Shown in pieces: positions 1 to 10,021 of a stretch of DNA of 64,000 nucleotides. A program made the translations under genes and the position numbers. The number at the start of each line of letters is the position of its first letter. Position 1 is the stretch's first letter. This DNA comes from Astropecten irregularis (lineage: Eukaryota > Echinodermata > Asteroidea > Paxillosida > Astropectinidae): positions 6,634,001 through 6,698,000 of the forward strand of contig OZ020248.1 in the NCBI GenBank assembly GCA_963971285.1, read 5' to 3'. The notes beneath the pieces are model-generated. The model was not told the origin of the DNA. It worked only from the letters and a program-made list of their open reading frames with translations, and did not search any database.

Positions 1-283
1 TTTATCCTTTATGCATTGTTTTCGATTCCGTGGTTCTGATTTTGAGGCTTACAACCTTTCATTTGAGTCTAAAAACCGACAAAAAGCAAATCCAAATGTT
101 TCGATTTTTTTTTCTTTCGATTTTTTCCTGATAAAATGGTCCGGATTTTTATGTGAATCTGCATCTGCCCATTTGTGTATTGAGTTCTGAATATCAGCAA
201 AGCAAGCAAAGACTGTCCATCAACCCAGTGGCAAGGATATATGTACATTGCTGCGCATTATGCGAGTATAGCCGTGAACTTAC

Positions 284-3200
284 CTCGGTTGTTTCTGGGG
301 CAGGACTTGACGCCGCTTGCCACACATCAGAATATAGTACTACAACAAGATTCAGAAATATTAAATGTTAGTGCAAAGACAAACCCGAAGATGTTTCAGT
401 GAGGTTTCAGTGAGGTTTCAGTGAGGCTTCTGTGAGGTTTCTGTGAGGTTTCTGTGAGGTTTCTGTGAGGTTTCAGTGAGGTTTCAGTGAGGTTTCAGTG
501 AGGTTTCAGTGAGGTTTCAGTGAGGTTTCAGTGAGGTTTCAGTGAGGTTTCAGTGAGGTTTCAGTGAGGTTTCAGTGAGGTTTCAGTGAGGTTTCAGTGA
601 GGTTTCAGTGGGGTTTCAGTGAGGTTTCAGTGGGGTTTCAGTGAGGTTTCATTGAGGTTTCAGTGAGGTTTCGGTGAGGTTTCAATGAGGTTTCAGTGAG
701 GTTTCAGCGAGGTTTCAGTGAGGTTTCAGCGAGGTTTCAGTGAGGTTTCAGTGAGGTTTCGGTGAGGTTTCAATGAGGTTTCAGTGGGGTTTCAGTGAGG
801 TTTCAGTGGGGTTTCATTGAGGTTTCAGTGGGGTTTCAATGAGGTTTCAGTGAGGTTTCAGTGGGGTTTCAGTGGGGTTTCATTGAGGTTTCAGTGAGGT
901 TTCGGTGAGGTTTCAATGAGGTTTCAGCGAGGTTTCAGTGAGGTTTCGGTGAGGTTTCAATGAGGTTTCATTGAGGTTTCAGTGAGATTTCGGTGAGGTT
1001 TCAATGAGGTTTCATTGAGGTTTCAGTGAGGTTTCGGTGAGGTTTCAATGAGGTTTCAGTGAGGTTTCAGTGGGGTTTCAGTGGGGTTTCAGTGAGGTTT
1101 CAGTGGGGTTTCAGTGAGGTTTCATTGAGGTTTCAGTGAGGTTTCGGTGAGGTTTCAATGAGGATTCAGTGAGATTTTGGTGATGTTTTAGAGGGGTTTT
1201 GAATGAGGTATTTGTGGGGCATCACTTGAATAAAATGAAAGCTTCTCTACCATGGTAAACTATTACTCACCTCGTCGCTATGGTGAAAGAGTGGACAGAA
1301 CACATTCTCCATCAACTTGTAAGCATGCTCATAAGCTCTGTTCACATATAAGACAAATAAAAAACAAACTCTGTCAAAATCCGTTGTTTTGGTTACGCCC
1401 TGGCCACCTCCGCAAGAGGCATTGTCTTCACATGACAAAAAGGAAATCTGATTTTACCTGAATAATGTTGACGAGGTTCGAAGTCTCGTCACTCCTCTGT
1501 ATGGCCCGTTTACAACTGCAACACAAGATGACAAAATAATAGACTTAAAAAGTGCTTATAAAAAAAGTAATATTGGAAGGGGTAATGCATACATGTACAA
1601 TCATATGTGTACAGTATGATAGTCATTCAAAAGTATTTAAAGAGGTTTGTTATTAATTTTTAAAATGTTCCTCATTTTGATAGATTCACAGAATGTGAAT
1701 CTGCAACACTGGTATTAAACAGTGATATTTCGACACTGATATAAACTGTAAAATGCAAACAGACCGATACTAAATTAATCGCCTTATATTTCCGAGTTGA
1801 CAAGAACTAATTCTATATAATCAACAAATAACCACAAAGGAAACTGACTGAATTTGTAAGTCATTGAAAAGTGAAAAAAAAAAATTGCCTGGAGTGGAAT
1901 TCAAAGCAACAACCCCTGGAATACCATACCGGTATTCTTACCAACTGAGCTATCCTGATCTCCCTCCAAGTAAGGTTGAGGGATATTGTTAACCTTAGCA
2001 CAGGGAACCAAACAGGATTTTACAAAAATTGATATCATTTCAAGAAATCATTCCCTTACTCTCTTCCATTTCATCTTCGATGTCCTTGTCAAACTTGATT
2101 TTGTCCACAGCGCCAGGCGCGAAGTACAAGTAGTATAGGTCCTGCGCTTCCCTATGCAGGGACTTCTTCTGTTCGTCCGTCATATCAGGCACCAGACTGC
2201 GACGGTTGAAGTCCTCTGTCATGTGAATTGGACAAGTTGGAATGTTTGGCCATGGTTAATATACTTAATCCTAATTATTAATCCTATTAGGATTAAGAGA
2301 TGACAGACAGACAAACAGAGAAAACTGGACAAAGGCACTGCGCCCCTGAGGAGTACTGCTAAAATACAAATCTGGTCTAACACTGACAGTTACTGACCTT
2401 GACCTTCCTGAAAAACCAAATAATATTTAGCAATACCAACCAAGGTGGCCAATGTAGCTGACTGCAAAATCATCTTACCGTTGTTTGTGATATTAGGTAA
2501 AACAGGATTTACATAATCACTTCGGGAAGATCCCCAAAGTTGAGAGCAATGCTTACGCAAGCAGACTCAAGTCTGCGTTTGCAGAAAACACCAACTTCTT
2601 TCAAATAAACTCAAAAGTGTACTCTTTCGCAGCCATTACAGCACATGATCAAACAGGACGTATTTTGTGGGCCTTTTCCAAACCCCGGCTCCAGCTCCGG
2701 CTCCATTTCGTGAATCCATTCTAAAATAATGTGTATTACAATAGAGGCTTTTGGCTGCGGTTCGAAAGGATATTATCTGGTTTGAAAAGGAAAACAGAGC
2801 TTCAGCTTCAATGAAAACCCCACCTATATTTCAAGCATATGGATGACAGAGACGAAGCCGGAGCCGGAGCTGAGGTTTGGAAAAGACTTCTGGGGACGTT
2901 TTCACGAAGCCCTGCGATTGATCGTAACTCTAGTTAAGAAGGATAACCCATCATAGAGAGCCTATACTACGTAGGACTGCATTGCATCATAAGTGCTACG
3001 ATTGATATTATAAAGTTACAATGAGTTTGGTGAAACCGACTCCCTGGTCGTGTAAAAACAAACTCTCTAATGATGCCCCGAAGCAATGACCTACCGACAG
3101 TCAGGCAGAATTGCAAGATGTTGAGGGCACCGTCACGTTTCATGTACTGGAGGAACGGGAAGAGGATGGAATGATTGCTGAGAATCTCTGACATCTCGTA

Positions 3201-6200
3201 CTGAAGTGCCTGGACAAAAAGAAAACAACAACTTCAAAATTAACTGAAGCAGGAATAACACTGACTGATAGGACACAAATGCACAGGAATCAGATAAAAA
3301 TTACTTAAAATTTAAAGGTGACAGAGCACAAATGTCCAGTTTTTCACTTCATGATTGCAACCAACATGATTAAATCATACTTGGGTAGTTAACCAAAACA
3401 GAGATCTTCACAGATGTAGCTATAACTTACAGTGTATAAAGATGGTCATGGTAGAAACATACTGTTGAATTTTTTTCTACATGTACCTGAAATGCTGTAT
3501 TTATCCAGAAAATAGTAACACCAAAGACAAAAAAACAAGTTTTGATCCCGGGTGAGATCAAAACTCCTATATTTCTCCTCAGGGAGTTGAGATAGTATCA
3601 GGAATGCAATTGAGGCCAGATGACCAGGGATAACAATAGTAAGTGCTTTGAGTAGTTTGTAACTAGATATAGCGCTATACAAATACATGTATTTACTTAT
3701 TAGCATTATAATTATTACAAAATACTGATTGCAGAGAGATTCTCTTTTTGTTTTTTGCCAAATTGAGAGGACAGTCAGACTCACGGTGGACTTGGCGATG
3801 GGATGAATGTTGCTGAAAGACTCTAGGAGGACCACCTTCTCCGATGGAGGATCTATGGCTGGTGGAAACTGAAATAAAATTCAAATCAACTTTTTAAGTA
3901 AAAAACATCTTGATCTTAATATCACAGTTTTTTTATTTTGCTGTCTGATTTCATTTGAATTTTGAAGATTTATAGCTGCAATGTGCATTCAGTAGTCAAA
4001 GGATAATGCCCATTAATGGGTGTGCAAGTGTGTAGATTTAACATCTGACACCGCCACAAATTATACCCCGACTCGCTGCGCAGAAAAAACACCATTTTAG
4101 TAGGATTTTTGGTATTTTGACCCGATAATGCAAAAACTTACCGGCTCTTCATCAAAGAATATTTCCAGGAGCTTGTTGACAATATCCTGAATAAACACAG
4201 AAAGAGAGCGAGAAAGAAACAGTGATATTGGGTTCATGGCGGATTCTTGTTGAAATGGGTTTCATACATCAGTTCTCAAAGAGCATGAACGTGCCATGCA
4301 ATTCTTGAAGTCCGTGGGTTTGAATCCTGCTCCAGTCAATTTTCTTTGTTAACCTTTTCAATGACCAACTTTTATCTTTCTTCATTTTTCAAAGATTTAG
4401 AGATTCATGTCAACTACGAAGGATATTTGTTTCCTGCCTTTGCAATTCTAGTAATGAACGATCTTTAATAAGAATGTTTCAAACTGCTTACCGGATCAGC
4501 GATCACGTCCATCGCCAGTAAAAATACCGAGCCCGAGGCAACCTCACGGACAAAAGTCTCTGTGTTCCTGAAAAGAAGCAAAACCAGAAACCAATTGCGT
4601 CACTTGTGTAGAATGGCTGAGTTTAGGCAGGACCCTGTGGCAAGAAGGCAGAGGCTATACACTGAATGAGTGGCCCAATCTTAGGGAAAAGAGCCCCCTG
4701 TAGTTGGAGCTTGCTGTTACATCTATCTGGGGTGTGTTATGGTAGCCCCAACCTTGAACATGTTTCTGCATAGGTTATTGGTTCGGCATGTTTACGACTT
4801 CATTTCTGCTTCAATGGTGTCATTGCTTCAACCGAACAAGAACAGAGGGAAGTGATTGGTTTACGGTTTGCTGAATATGGTAACAGTAGCCAATTTCACG
4901 AAACACTAAGATTAATCTTAACTTTGAGATGTCATGATTACTATAATTATTTATATTGTGATGTCACACTTTGCTTAGCAATTAAAATAGATTCATGATT
5001 TAAGATCAATAGTGCTTTGTGAAATCTGCCCCAGATTCCATGAATTTGGGGCCATGTCTGTTCTCCTATGTCTGTATCTTCGTCTGTTTGATTGATTCTT
5101 TTTTTGCTTCCACTTACTTGTTATTGTGTGAGTTGGATGGAGTCAGTAGTGGGAATAAGAGCTCGCATAGATGTCTGAGGTATTCTAGTTCAGTCTTCCT
5201 GTTCCTGGCTGCACAGTGTAAGTGACTGCCGTACGTCTTGATAGCAACCTCTTGGAAGTCCTCACCCCATTTGGCTTGAGATGAATGTAAAAAAAAATAA
5301 AAAAATTGAGGTCTACTTTAAGGAATCTAGGTGATCATAGTCTTGAAATTGTGTCTGAGTCTCGTACAGTCTTTTCTGGGATAAGTATAGAGACTGTAAA
5401 GATCTCGTCTCAATCTAAAGAATGCAAGCTGGACACCGAAGTTGGACTCAAGATGAGTTTGACTTGGAACTGAGCTGGACTTATTATAACTTGAGTTGAA
5501 CTCAGGTTGAGTTCCACTTAGACACAAGATTGTCTGAAATTAGAATTCCAGTTGGACATTAAGGTTGAACTCGAAGTTGATTCGGCATATGCTCGCTCAA
5601 ATCAAGTTTTAACTTGAAATTGAGCTGGAATTATGACTTGAAGTTGTTCCCGGGTCAAATTTCACTTGGACTAAAGTTCGTCTTAAGTTAAATTTCAAGT
5701 TGAGCAAAAGTTGCACTCAAACTGGACACTGGACAATTGGAATCGTGTCGCATCCAATTCAAGAGGTTGAACTTAAGATGGTCTCAAGGTAAAGTCATAC
5801 TAAGCAAGCTTGTACCTGTCCGTTTGGCCCTCAGTAAAACATCCAGATGACACAGAGCGGCAGGGACGAGTTTGTCCACAATAAATGTCGGCAGGTCAAC
5901 TTCTCGGACACGGCGGAGCACCACGGCGGTGATGTGACGAAGCGACACTCTGAGCTCATTGACAAACTCCTCATCTTTGCTGATGAGAGGGCTAACAGGG
6001 AAAGGGAGATGGGATAGATGGGTAAGGTGTGGATGATCAAAGTAGAACAGTGAGCTAATCTAATGGATTATTTCTCCACGTACTGCTCCTTTTTGAAACT
6101 CCCTCCCTGGTTCATGCTTTCCTTCAATCTACAATCTTGGCCCAATTTCATGGAATCTGTTACCGTTAGCAAAAATTCTTTGCTTACGGTAGCAGATTCT

Positions 6201-9200
6201 TTTTGCTTACGGCTAGCATATTTCACGGGAGAGTTTCCTTGTTTGGTAACAGTAAGCAAGGGATTTCTGCAGAATGCATATCAGCGCGTTGACAGAAAAC
6301 AATCATGGTTAGCTTTGAAATTCTTCGCTAACTGAAGGTCTTGCTTCCGGATTCCATGAAATAGACTTCATGCGTGGCAGTGCCTGTAAGCACAAAAATA
6401 GGCCGTAACGGAATCCATGAAATTGGGCCCAGATATAGTTCTGCAAGCAATTTGAAATCAGGCTTACGTGTACCAGCTGTAGACATAATCTTTCAGAATC
6501 AGCTCAAACAACTGTAAAGAAACAGAGAAGAAAATAAAGGAGATCAAAAAATGGAAATAGTTTGTGAAATCGGTGAGGTGCAATTGCAAAAATATTTTAA
6601 GTGTGATGAGCGATATTAAACCTCACCAGAAGAGCCCGGCTAGTAAGTGGTAAAATGCCTGCACCACAAAGCAAGGCATCACAGGTTGGCACTCGGGCCA
6701 CATATAGACTTTTTTTAAAAGCATTTGAAGAGTGCTTCAGGAAACTTGAGGAAAGGGTAAAATTATAGCTACATGTACTGATGCGGGGGTCAGTTTCACC
6801 AAACTCATTGTAACTTACTATGAATCGTAGGACTTATGACACATTGAAGCCCTACGTAGGATACGATAGGTTATCCCTTGTATTTTGAGTTACGATCGAT
6901 CGTAGGGCTTCGAGAAATCAACCAGTCACAAAATTTAGGTGAATCTGCAATCGAGTTGCTCATTGAGAACAAGAGAAGCACAGGGATAGACCAATCCATT
7001 AAGCGCCTCCCCATTTGTTTGGAATTGTTTCTGACTAATCACAGCCGTGGCTTAAGTCCAACACGTGTTCATTAAAGTCTGACAAGTTGTACATTCACGT
7101 ATGGAGCACATGACTGGAACAAGCAGTATGACATTGGAGAGGAACATGAAGAAGGCGTGATCATTGCCCCTATGTGCAGTGGGAGGGGCTTAGTGGATCG
7201 GTCTATTGAAATGAAAGACAGCACCTCATGTGTGTACGTTAAGGAGAGGATTGTAGACCTACCTCAGACAGAGCGATATCAACCCGCTGGGGTATCAGGA
7301 CATCATTCCAAGGCTGGACTTTGTTCAAGGTCAGATCCGGCCTAAAATATTGGAATTTATAGATAAAACAGAAATATGAAAAAGATGAAATCAATGATCT
7401 TCTGTTAACCTTGTAGACAACTTGGATAGTTGTATTGTAATTGTGAACCAGCTGCACAATTTGCACAAAATAGGTAGAAATTTGAGTATAAATAAACAAA
7501 TTAGCAAATTTGCGAAAGATTAAGCTCTGAAGCATAATATAGGTTATTCATTGCCTGTCAAGCTTATGCACGTTTCTACGTTCCTCCATGGTTACGCATA
7601 CGACACCAGCACTGACCGTACTGACTACACTGTTGTTATAATTAGTTTGATCAATGATCACTGCACATTGAGTGTGCACAGAGGCATATTGTTTACCAGA
7701 TACACGTGTGAACATCGTGTGTAATCGATATGCTTGACGTCTAATCCAAGCTGATGACGTCACATGAATAACCTCTATAGGCCTTCTTGACTCTGACCAA
7801 TGTACATGTACACCTGTATTACAGGTCACTGTTTCAGTTGACAAGTAGGCCCACTGGTAGTCTACAAGTACTGGTACTCGTCTTGAAAATTACCCCATTG
7901 AAGAAAAGAACAAAGACAAATTTACTGGAGTGGGATTCGAACCGGTACGGTATTCTGGAGATCGCTGGTTCGAATCCCGCTCCAGTAAATTTTTCTTTGT
8001 TCACTTCAATCACTTGTCAATTCTGACTTAAAATTCAGTCCGTTCCCCTTGTGGTTATTTGGTGAAAAATTACCACAGATGTGAGTCTGCTATTGGAAAC
8101 TATTACCCAAACATGGAACAAGACATCATACCTATGCCTGTTGCAGTTAGCATCGCCGCATACCGAGCAGACGGCGGGTGATGCTTCCCTGAGCCTGTCC
8201 TGTGGCTTGGCTCTCTCGTACATTATCAGGAGGTTTGGGAGGACCGAGACGTGACTGAAGAGGATGTAGAAGGAAGCCATTCCACCAAGGAAGAACCATG
8301 GTATGGCCAGGATGGCAACATGGCTGCAAATCAAAGGGATGATGGCAGTCGAAGGCAGTTAGATTTATTGCTATTTGAGGAAACTATTCTGATGAAAGAG
8401 TTCCACTGACAGCCTTCTTTCTTTATGTTATTTTACCGTAGGTACGTTCCTGCCGGCATGGCAGAATGCAAATTGGTCAATCGGAGTAAGGATAGTAATC
8501 AGAGCAAAATAGTATTTGTAGGAAGAATGCCGGTGCCAGCAAAATATACCCTACATTGATTTTAAGAAAAACATTGAACTTTGAAGGTAGGAAACAAACA
8601 AACAAAATGAAAATGTTTTTATTAATTTTAGACTTGGACCTAGGCCTATAAATTATCTATGCATGGGGTGAACACATGGTACTTTAAACGGGGATTGTAG
8701 CTTTACGGGTCCTAAAACTATAAAGGAAAGGAAACTTCTTTTTGAAAAGTAACTTACCTACATATACTTTGTTGGTCTTCTCCTCTATATTACCAAGGTT
8801 AATTTTTTGGAAAGAGGGCAGGGCTTTGATTTTTGAGGGAAATTATGGGGTAAAAACGGTAACCAAGATTGTAACATTTCACCGCTGCACGGACGGCCGC
8901 ACACGAGAATAGTCTGGTTTCCACTCTGACATTTTGAGGACTCTTGATATGTTGGGTCTGGGCACTTGACTAACCAGACCAGACAAAATGGCCTCACGCG
9001 ATCAGACGGCCTGTTTTAAAGTTTACAAGAAGCGCGTAAGAAAATTGAATTTTAACCCTGAAATGTTTAACAAATTTCTTCAATCTAGGCTTTTAAGGAC
9101 CCAGGAACATTTGCTGGAAGTCAAAAGTATCATTTTTGAGGAGTAGAAGTTAGTTCAGAGCCAAAAAAATCAATGTGTTTTGGGATCCCGTCAACCCACA

Positions 9201-9560
9201 ATCGCCCTTTAAACTTAGGGAATTACAAGAAACAATATCTGGACGTAAACATCTTTACCAAGATAACCTGATAACCGCCCCTGTTCTGTGTGGCTAGTGT
9301 GCTCCGCCCCTTTTTCTGTCCACTGGCACTGCAGTTCTCTGAGTTCAACAACCATATCGATTGAAGCCAAGCATTCGACATACAAAATGAATAATTCCCC
9401 CAAACTGACAGCCCCGGTGCCCAAGCCGACAGGTCACTTACTTGTAGAAGACAACGGTCAGCAATATCAAGCAACCAACTGCCGCTGAAAAGTGTCGGTT
9501 TGCGGCCATTTGGTCGCGCAAACGACCGACCTCTTCACTGATCACCTGCAAGGCGGCCAT
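284..9560 (-). CDS. SNX14: Sorting nexin 14, N-terminal half (14 exons, continues past base 1)
   Basis: SNX14 is an ER/endosome-associated protein with an N-terminal membrane anchor followed by PXA, RGS-like, PX and nexin-C domains, linked in animals to lipid handling at organelle contacts. Exons in transcript order: 9560-9442, 8323-8132, 7341-7263, 6511-6468, 5979-5816, 5274-5118, 4567-4492, 4186-4142, 3868-3785, 3209-3095, 2215-2060, 1515-1458, 1337-1271, 339-284. All introns are GT-AG and all phases agree, giving 470 codons plus 2 nt. Two hydrophobic segments lie at about residues 25-39 and 42-63, then VLPNLL and a Cys-rich CSVCGDANCNRHR, which matches the family signature. PXA follows (RRVREVDLPTFIVDKL, ASGSVFLLAMDVIADP), then the RGS-like part (DGALNILQFCLTVEDFN, ENVFCPLFHHSDE). 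The start at 9560 gives an N-terminus of family-like length; Met18 is an alternative. The last exon (339-284) is short and its family match is weaker. PX and nexin-C are outside the window. Confidence 0.93.
391..1160. repeat. 11-bp minisatellite inside a SNX14 intron
   Basis: About 70 tandem copies of an 11-bp unit, GTGAGGTTTCA on the plus strand, fill most of the intron between SNX14 exons 1337-1271 and 339-284. The left part is nearly uniform, apart from a short run of GTGAGGTTTCT. The right part mixes variants (CGGTGAGG, CAATGAGG, CATTGAGG, CAGTGGGG) in a recurring order of about four units, which suggests a higher-order repeat. The array decays into degenerate copies up to about 1,215. 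Confidence 0.95.
1826..1975 (-). mobile_element. tRNA-like SINE copy (SNX14 intron)
   Basis: Read on the minus strand, this has the tRNA-like head (box A-like CTCAGTTGGTAAGAAT, then a degenerate box B) followed by the family tail TCACTTTTCAATGACTTACA and an AACTGA-rich stretch. The same tail recurs at least ten times in the window. It is diverged. Confidence 0.7.
2668..2894. mobile_element. Inverted-repeat element, CCTTTTCCAAACC family
   Basis: The ends are inverted: GGGCCTTTTCCAAACCCCGG at the left and GAGGTTTGGAAAAGACTTCTGG at the right. The interior carries GGCTCCGGCTCCATTTCG-type sequence facing its reverse complement. Other copies lie at 16,207-16,401, 32,098-32,325 and 34,130-34,365. 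There are no coding signs, so this is a non-autonomous (MITE-like) family. It abuts the next element directly. Confidence 0.75.
2893..3047. mobile_element. Inverted-repeat element, CCTACGATCGATCGTAACT family
   Basis: The left end reads TTTCACGAAGCCCTGCGATTG and the right end GTTACAATGAGTTTGGTGAAA, with sub-terminal complementarity. Other copies lie at 6,786-6,922, 31,118-31,243, 31,268-31,425, 36,243-36,387 and 47,099-47,250, in both orientations. It is a short non-coding element. Confidence 0.75.
3303..3720. mobile_element. Decayed TTAA-family element plus a LINE/SINE-like 3' tail
   Basis: From 3,303 the sequence follows the window-wide family marked by CTTCACAGAT, ATAACTTACAG, GGTAGAAACATAC and TTTATCCAGAAA, and includes the GATCAAAACTC hairpin half. 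From about 3,577 to 3,700 it changes to a second repeat (AGGGAGTTGAGAT...GCGCTATACAAATAC) that also occurs at 46,580-46,800. The GCGCTATACAAATAC end resembles the 3' tails of CR1/L2-type retroelements. Confidence 0.55.
4893..5032. mobile_element. Inverted-repeat element, TTTCACGAAACACTAAGATT family
   Basis: The left end CAATTTCACGAAACACTAAG faces the right end GTGCTTTGTGAAATCTGCCC. The interior contains TGTGATGTCACACTTTGCTT. A second, rearranged copy lies at about 17,400-17,575 in a HELQ intron. This copy is in the SNX14 intron between the exons ending at 5118 and starting at 4567. Confidence 0.6.
5400..5790. repeat. Degenerate AAGTTGAACTTGAGTTG-type repeat tract
   Basis: This SNX14 intron stretch is dominated by loosely repeated motifs such as GAACTCAGGTTGAG, AAGTTGATTC, GAGCTGGA and TTGACTTGGAACTGAGC with no fixed period. 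It looks like an old, decayed tandem array. Confidence 0.45.
6139..6430. mobile_element. Inverted-repeat element, GCCCAATTTCATGGAATC family
   Basis: The left end GGCCCAATTTCATGGAATCT is complementary to the right end GGAATCCATGAAATTGGGCC. Inside, CCGTTAGCAAAAATTCTTTGC and the later AATTCTTCGCTAAC form sub-terminal inverted repeats. A full copy lies at 56,520-56,825, with fragments at 40,725-40,818 and about 22,440-22,605. Confidence 0.8.
6786..6922. mobile_element. Inverted-repeat element, CCTACGATCGATCGTAACT family (reverse copy)
   Basis: The left end CAGTTTCACCAAACTCATTG matches the right end of the 2,893-3,047 copy in reverse. The right end carries GTTACGATCGATCGTAGGGC. It lies in the SNX14 intron between exons 7341-7263 and 6511-6468. 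Confidence 0.75.
7905..8065. mobile_element. Head-to-head tRNA-like SINE remnants (SNX14 intron 2)
   Basis: Two box-B-like halves face each other: TTTACTGGAGTGGGATTCGA at about 7,920 and its near reverse complement TCGAATCCCGCTCCAGTAAA at about 7,970. They form a hairpin of roughly 70 nt. The SINE tail TTTTTCTTTGTTCACTT and the CTTAAAATTCAGTC block follow. Confidence 0.7.
8324..9441. other. SNX14 intron 1, nothing else recognised
   Basis: Between the first and second SNX14 exons I see no coding exon, no RNA gene and no member of the repeated families. It is bounded by a GTAAGT donor and a TTTGCAG acceptor on the minus strand. Confidence 0.6.
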
Positions 9561-9584
9561 CGTATTGGCGATTGTGTTGTTTTC

Positions 9585-10021
9585 GGTAGCATATGTTGGT
9601 GCAACGCTGGGCCGAGTATTGAATACGCATCACGTACTACGTCCGTATCCGTATCCGGATCCGACCCCAAATCCGCACCACTGATATTGCGCGCCGGCGC
9701 CTCTCTATACATTACTGTATGTACAATCGCCTGTATACTGTTTGTACAATGTACATGTACTGTACATGTACTGTTCACAGTGTATTCTGTGCCGCACATG
9801 CACCCGAGTTATTCTCGGCTGCATGTGCGGCACAGAATACACCGTGAACAGTGCATGTACAGTACATGTACATTGTACATACAGTATACAGGCGATTGTA
9901 CATACAGTAATGCGCCCAATATCAGTGGTGCGGATTCGGGGTCGGATCCGGATACGGATACGGACGTAGTACATGATGCGTATTCAGTACTCGGCCCAGC
10001 GTTGCACCAACATATGCTACC
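9585..10021. mobile_element. Giant foldback transposon with 9-bp target duplication (Mutator-like)
   Basis: The element begins GGTAGCATATGTTGGTGCAA and ends with the exact complement, TTGCACCAACATATGCTACC. The left arm (9,585-9,808) and right arm (9,814-10,021) are almost perfectly complementary around a 5-nt loop, TTATT. The left arm carries about 16 extra bases (GCGCGCCGGCGCC region). Both flanks carry GTTGTTTTC (9,576-9,584 and 10,022-10,030), a 9-bp target duplication. Very long inverted repeats with a 9-bp duplication fit non-autonomous Mutator-like or Foldback elements; this class call is inference. It contains no gene. It lies 24 bp upstream of the SNX14 start codon, between SNX14 and HELQ, so it may sit in the SNX14 leader or promoter. 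Confidence 0.93.

Noticed and set aside
400-1200. Possible CRISPR-like or telomere-like array
   Set aside because: The units are 11 bp and contiguous with no spacers, and the motif is not a telomeric repeat. It is an intronic minisatellite in an animal gene.
3446-3835. 129-codon minus-strand open frame
   Set aside because: It runs from the SNX14 exon at 3868-3785 through its GTGAGT donor into transposon sequence; only the exon part is real.
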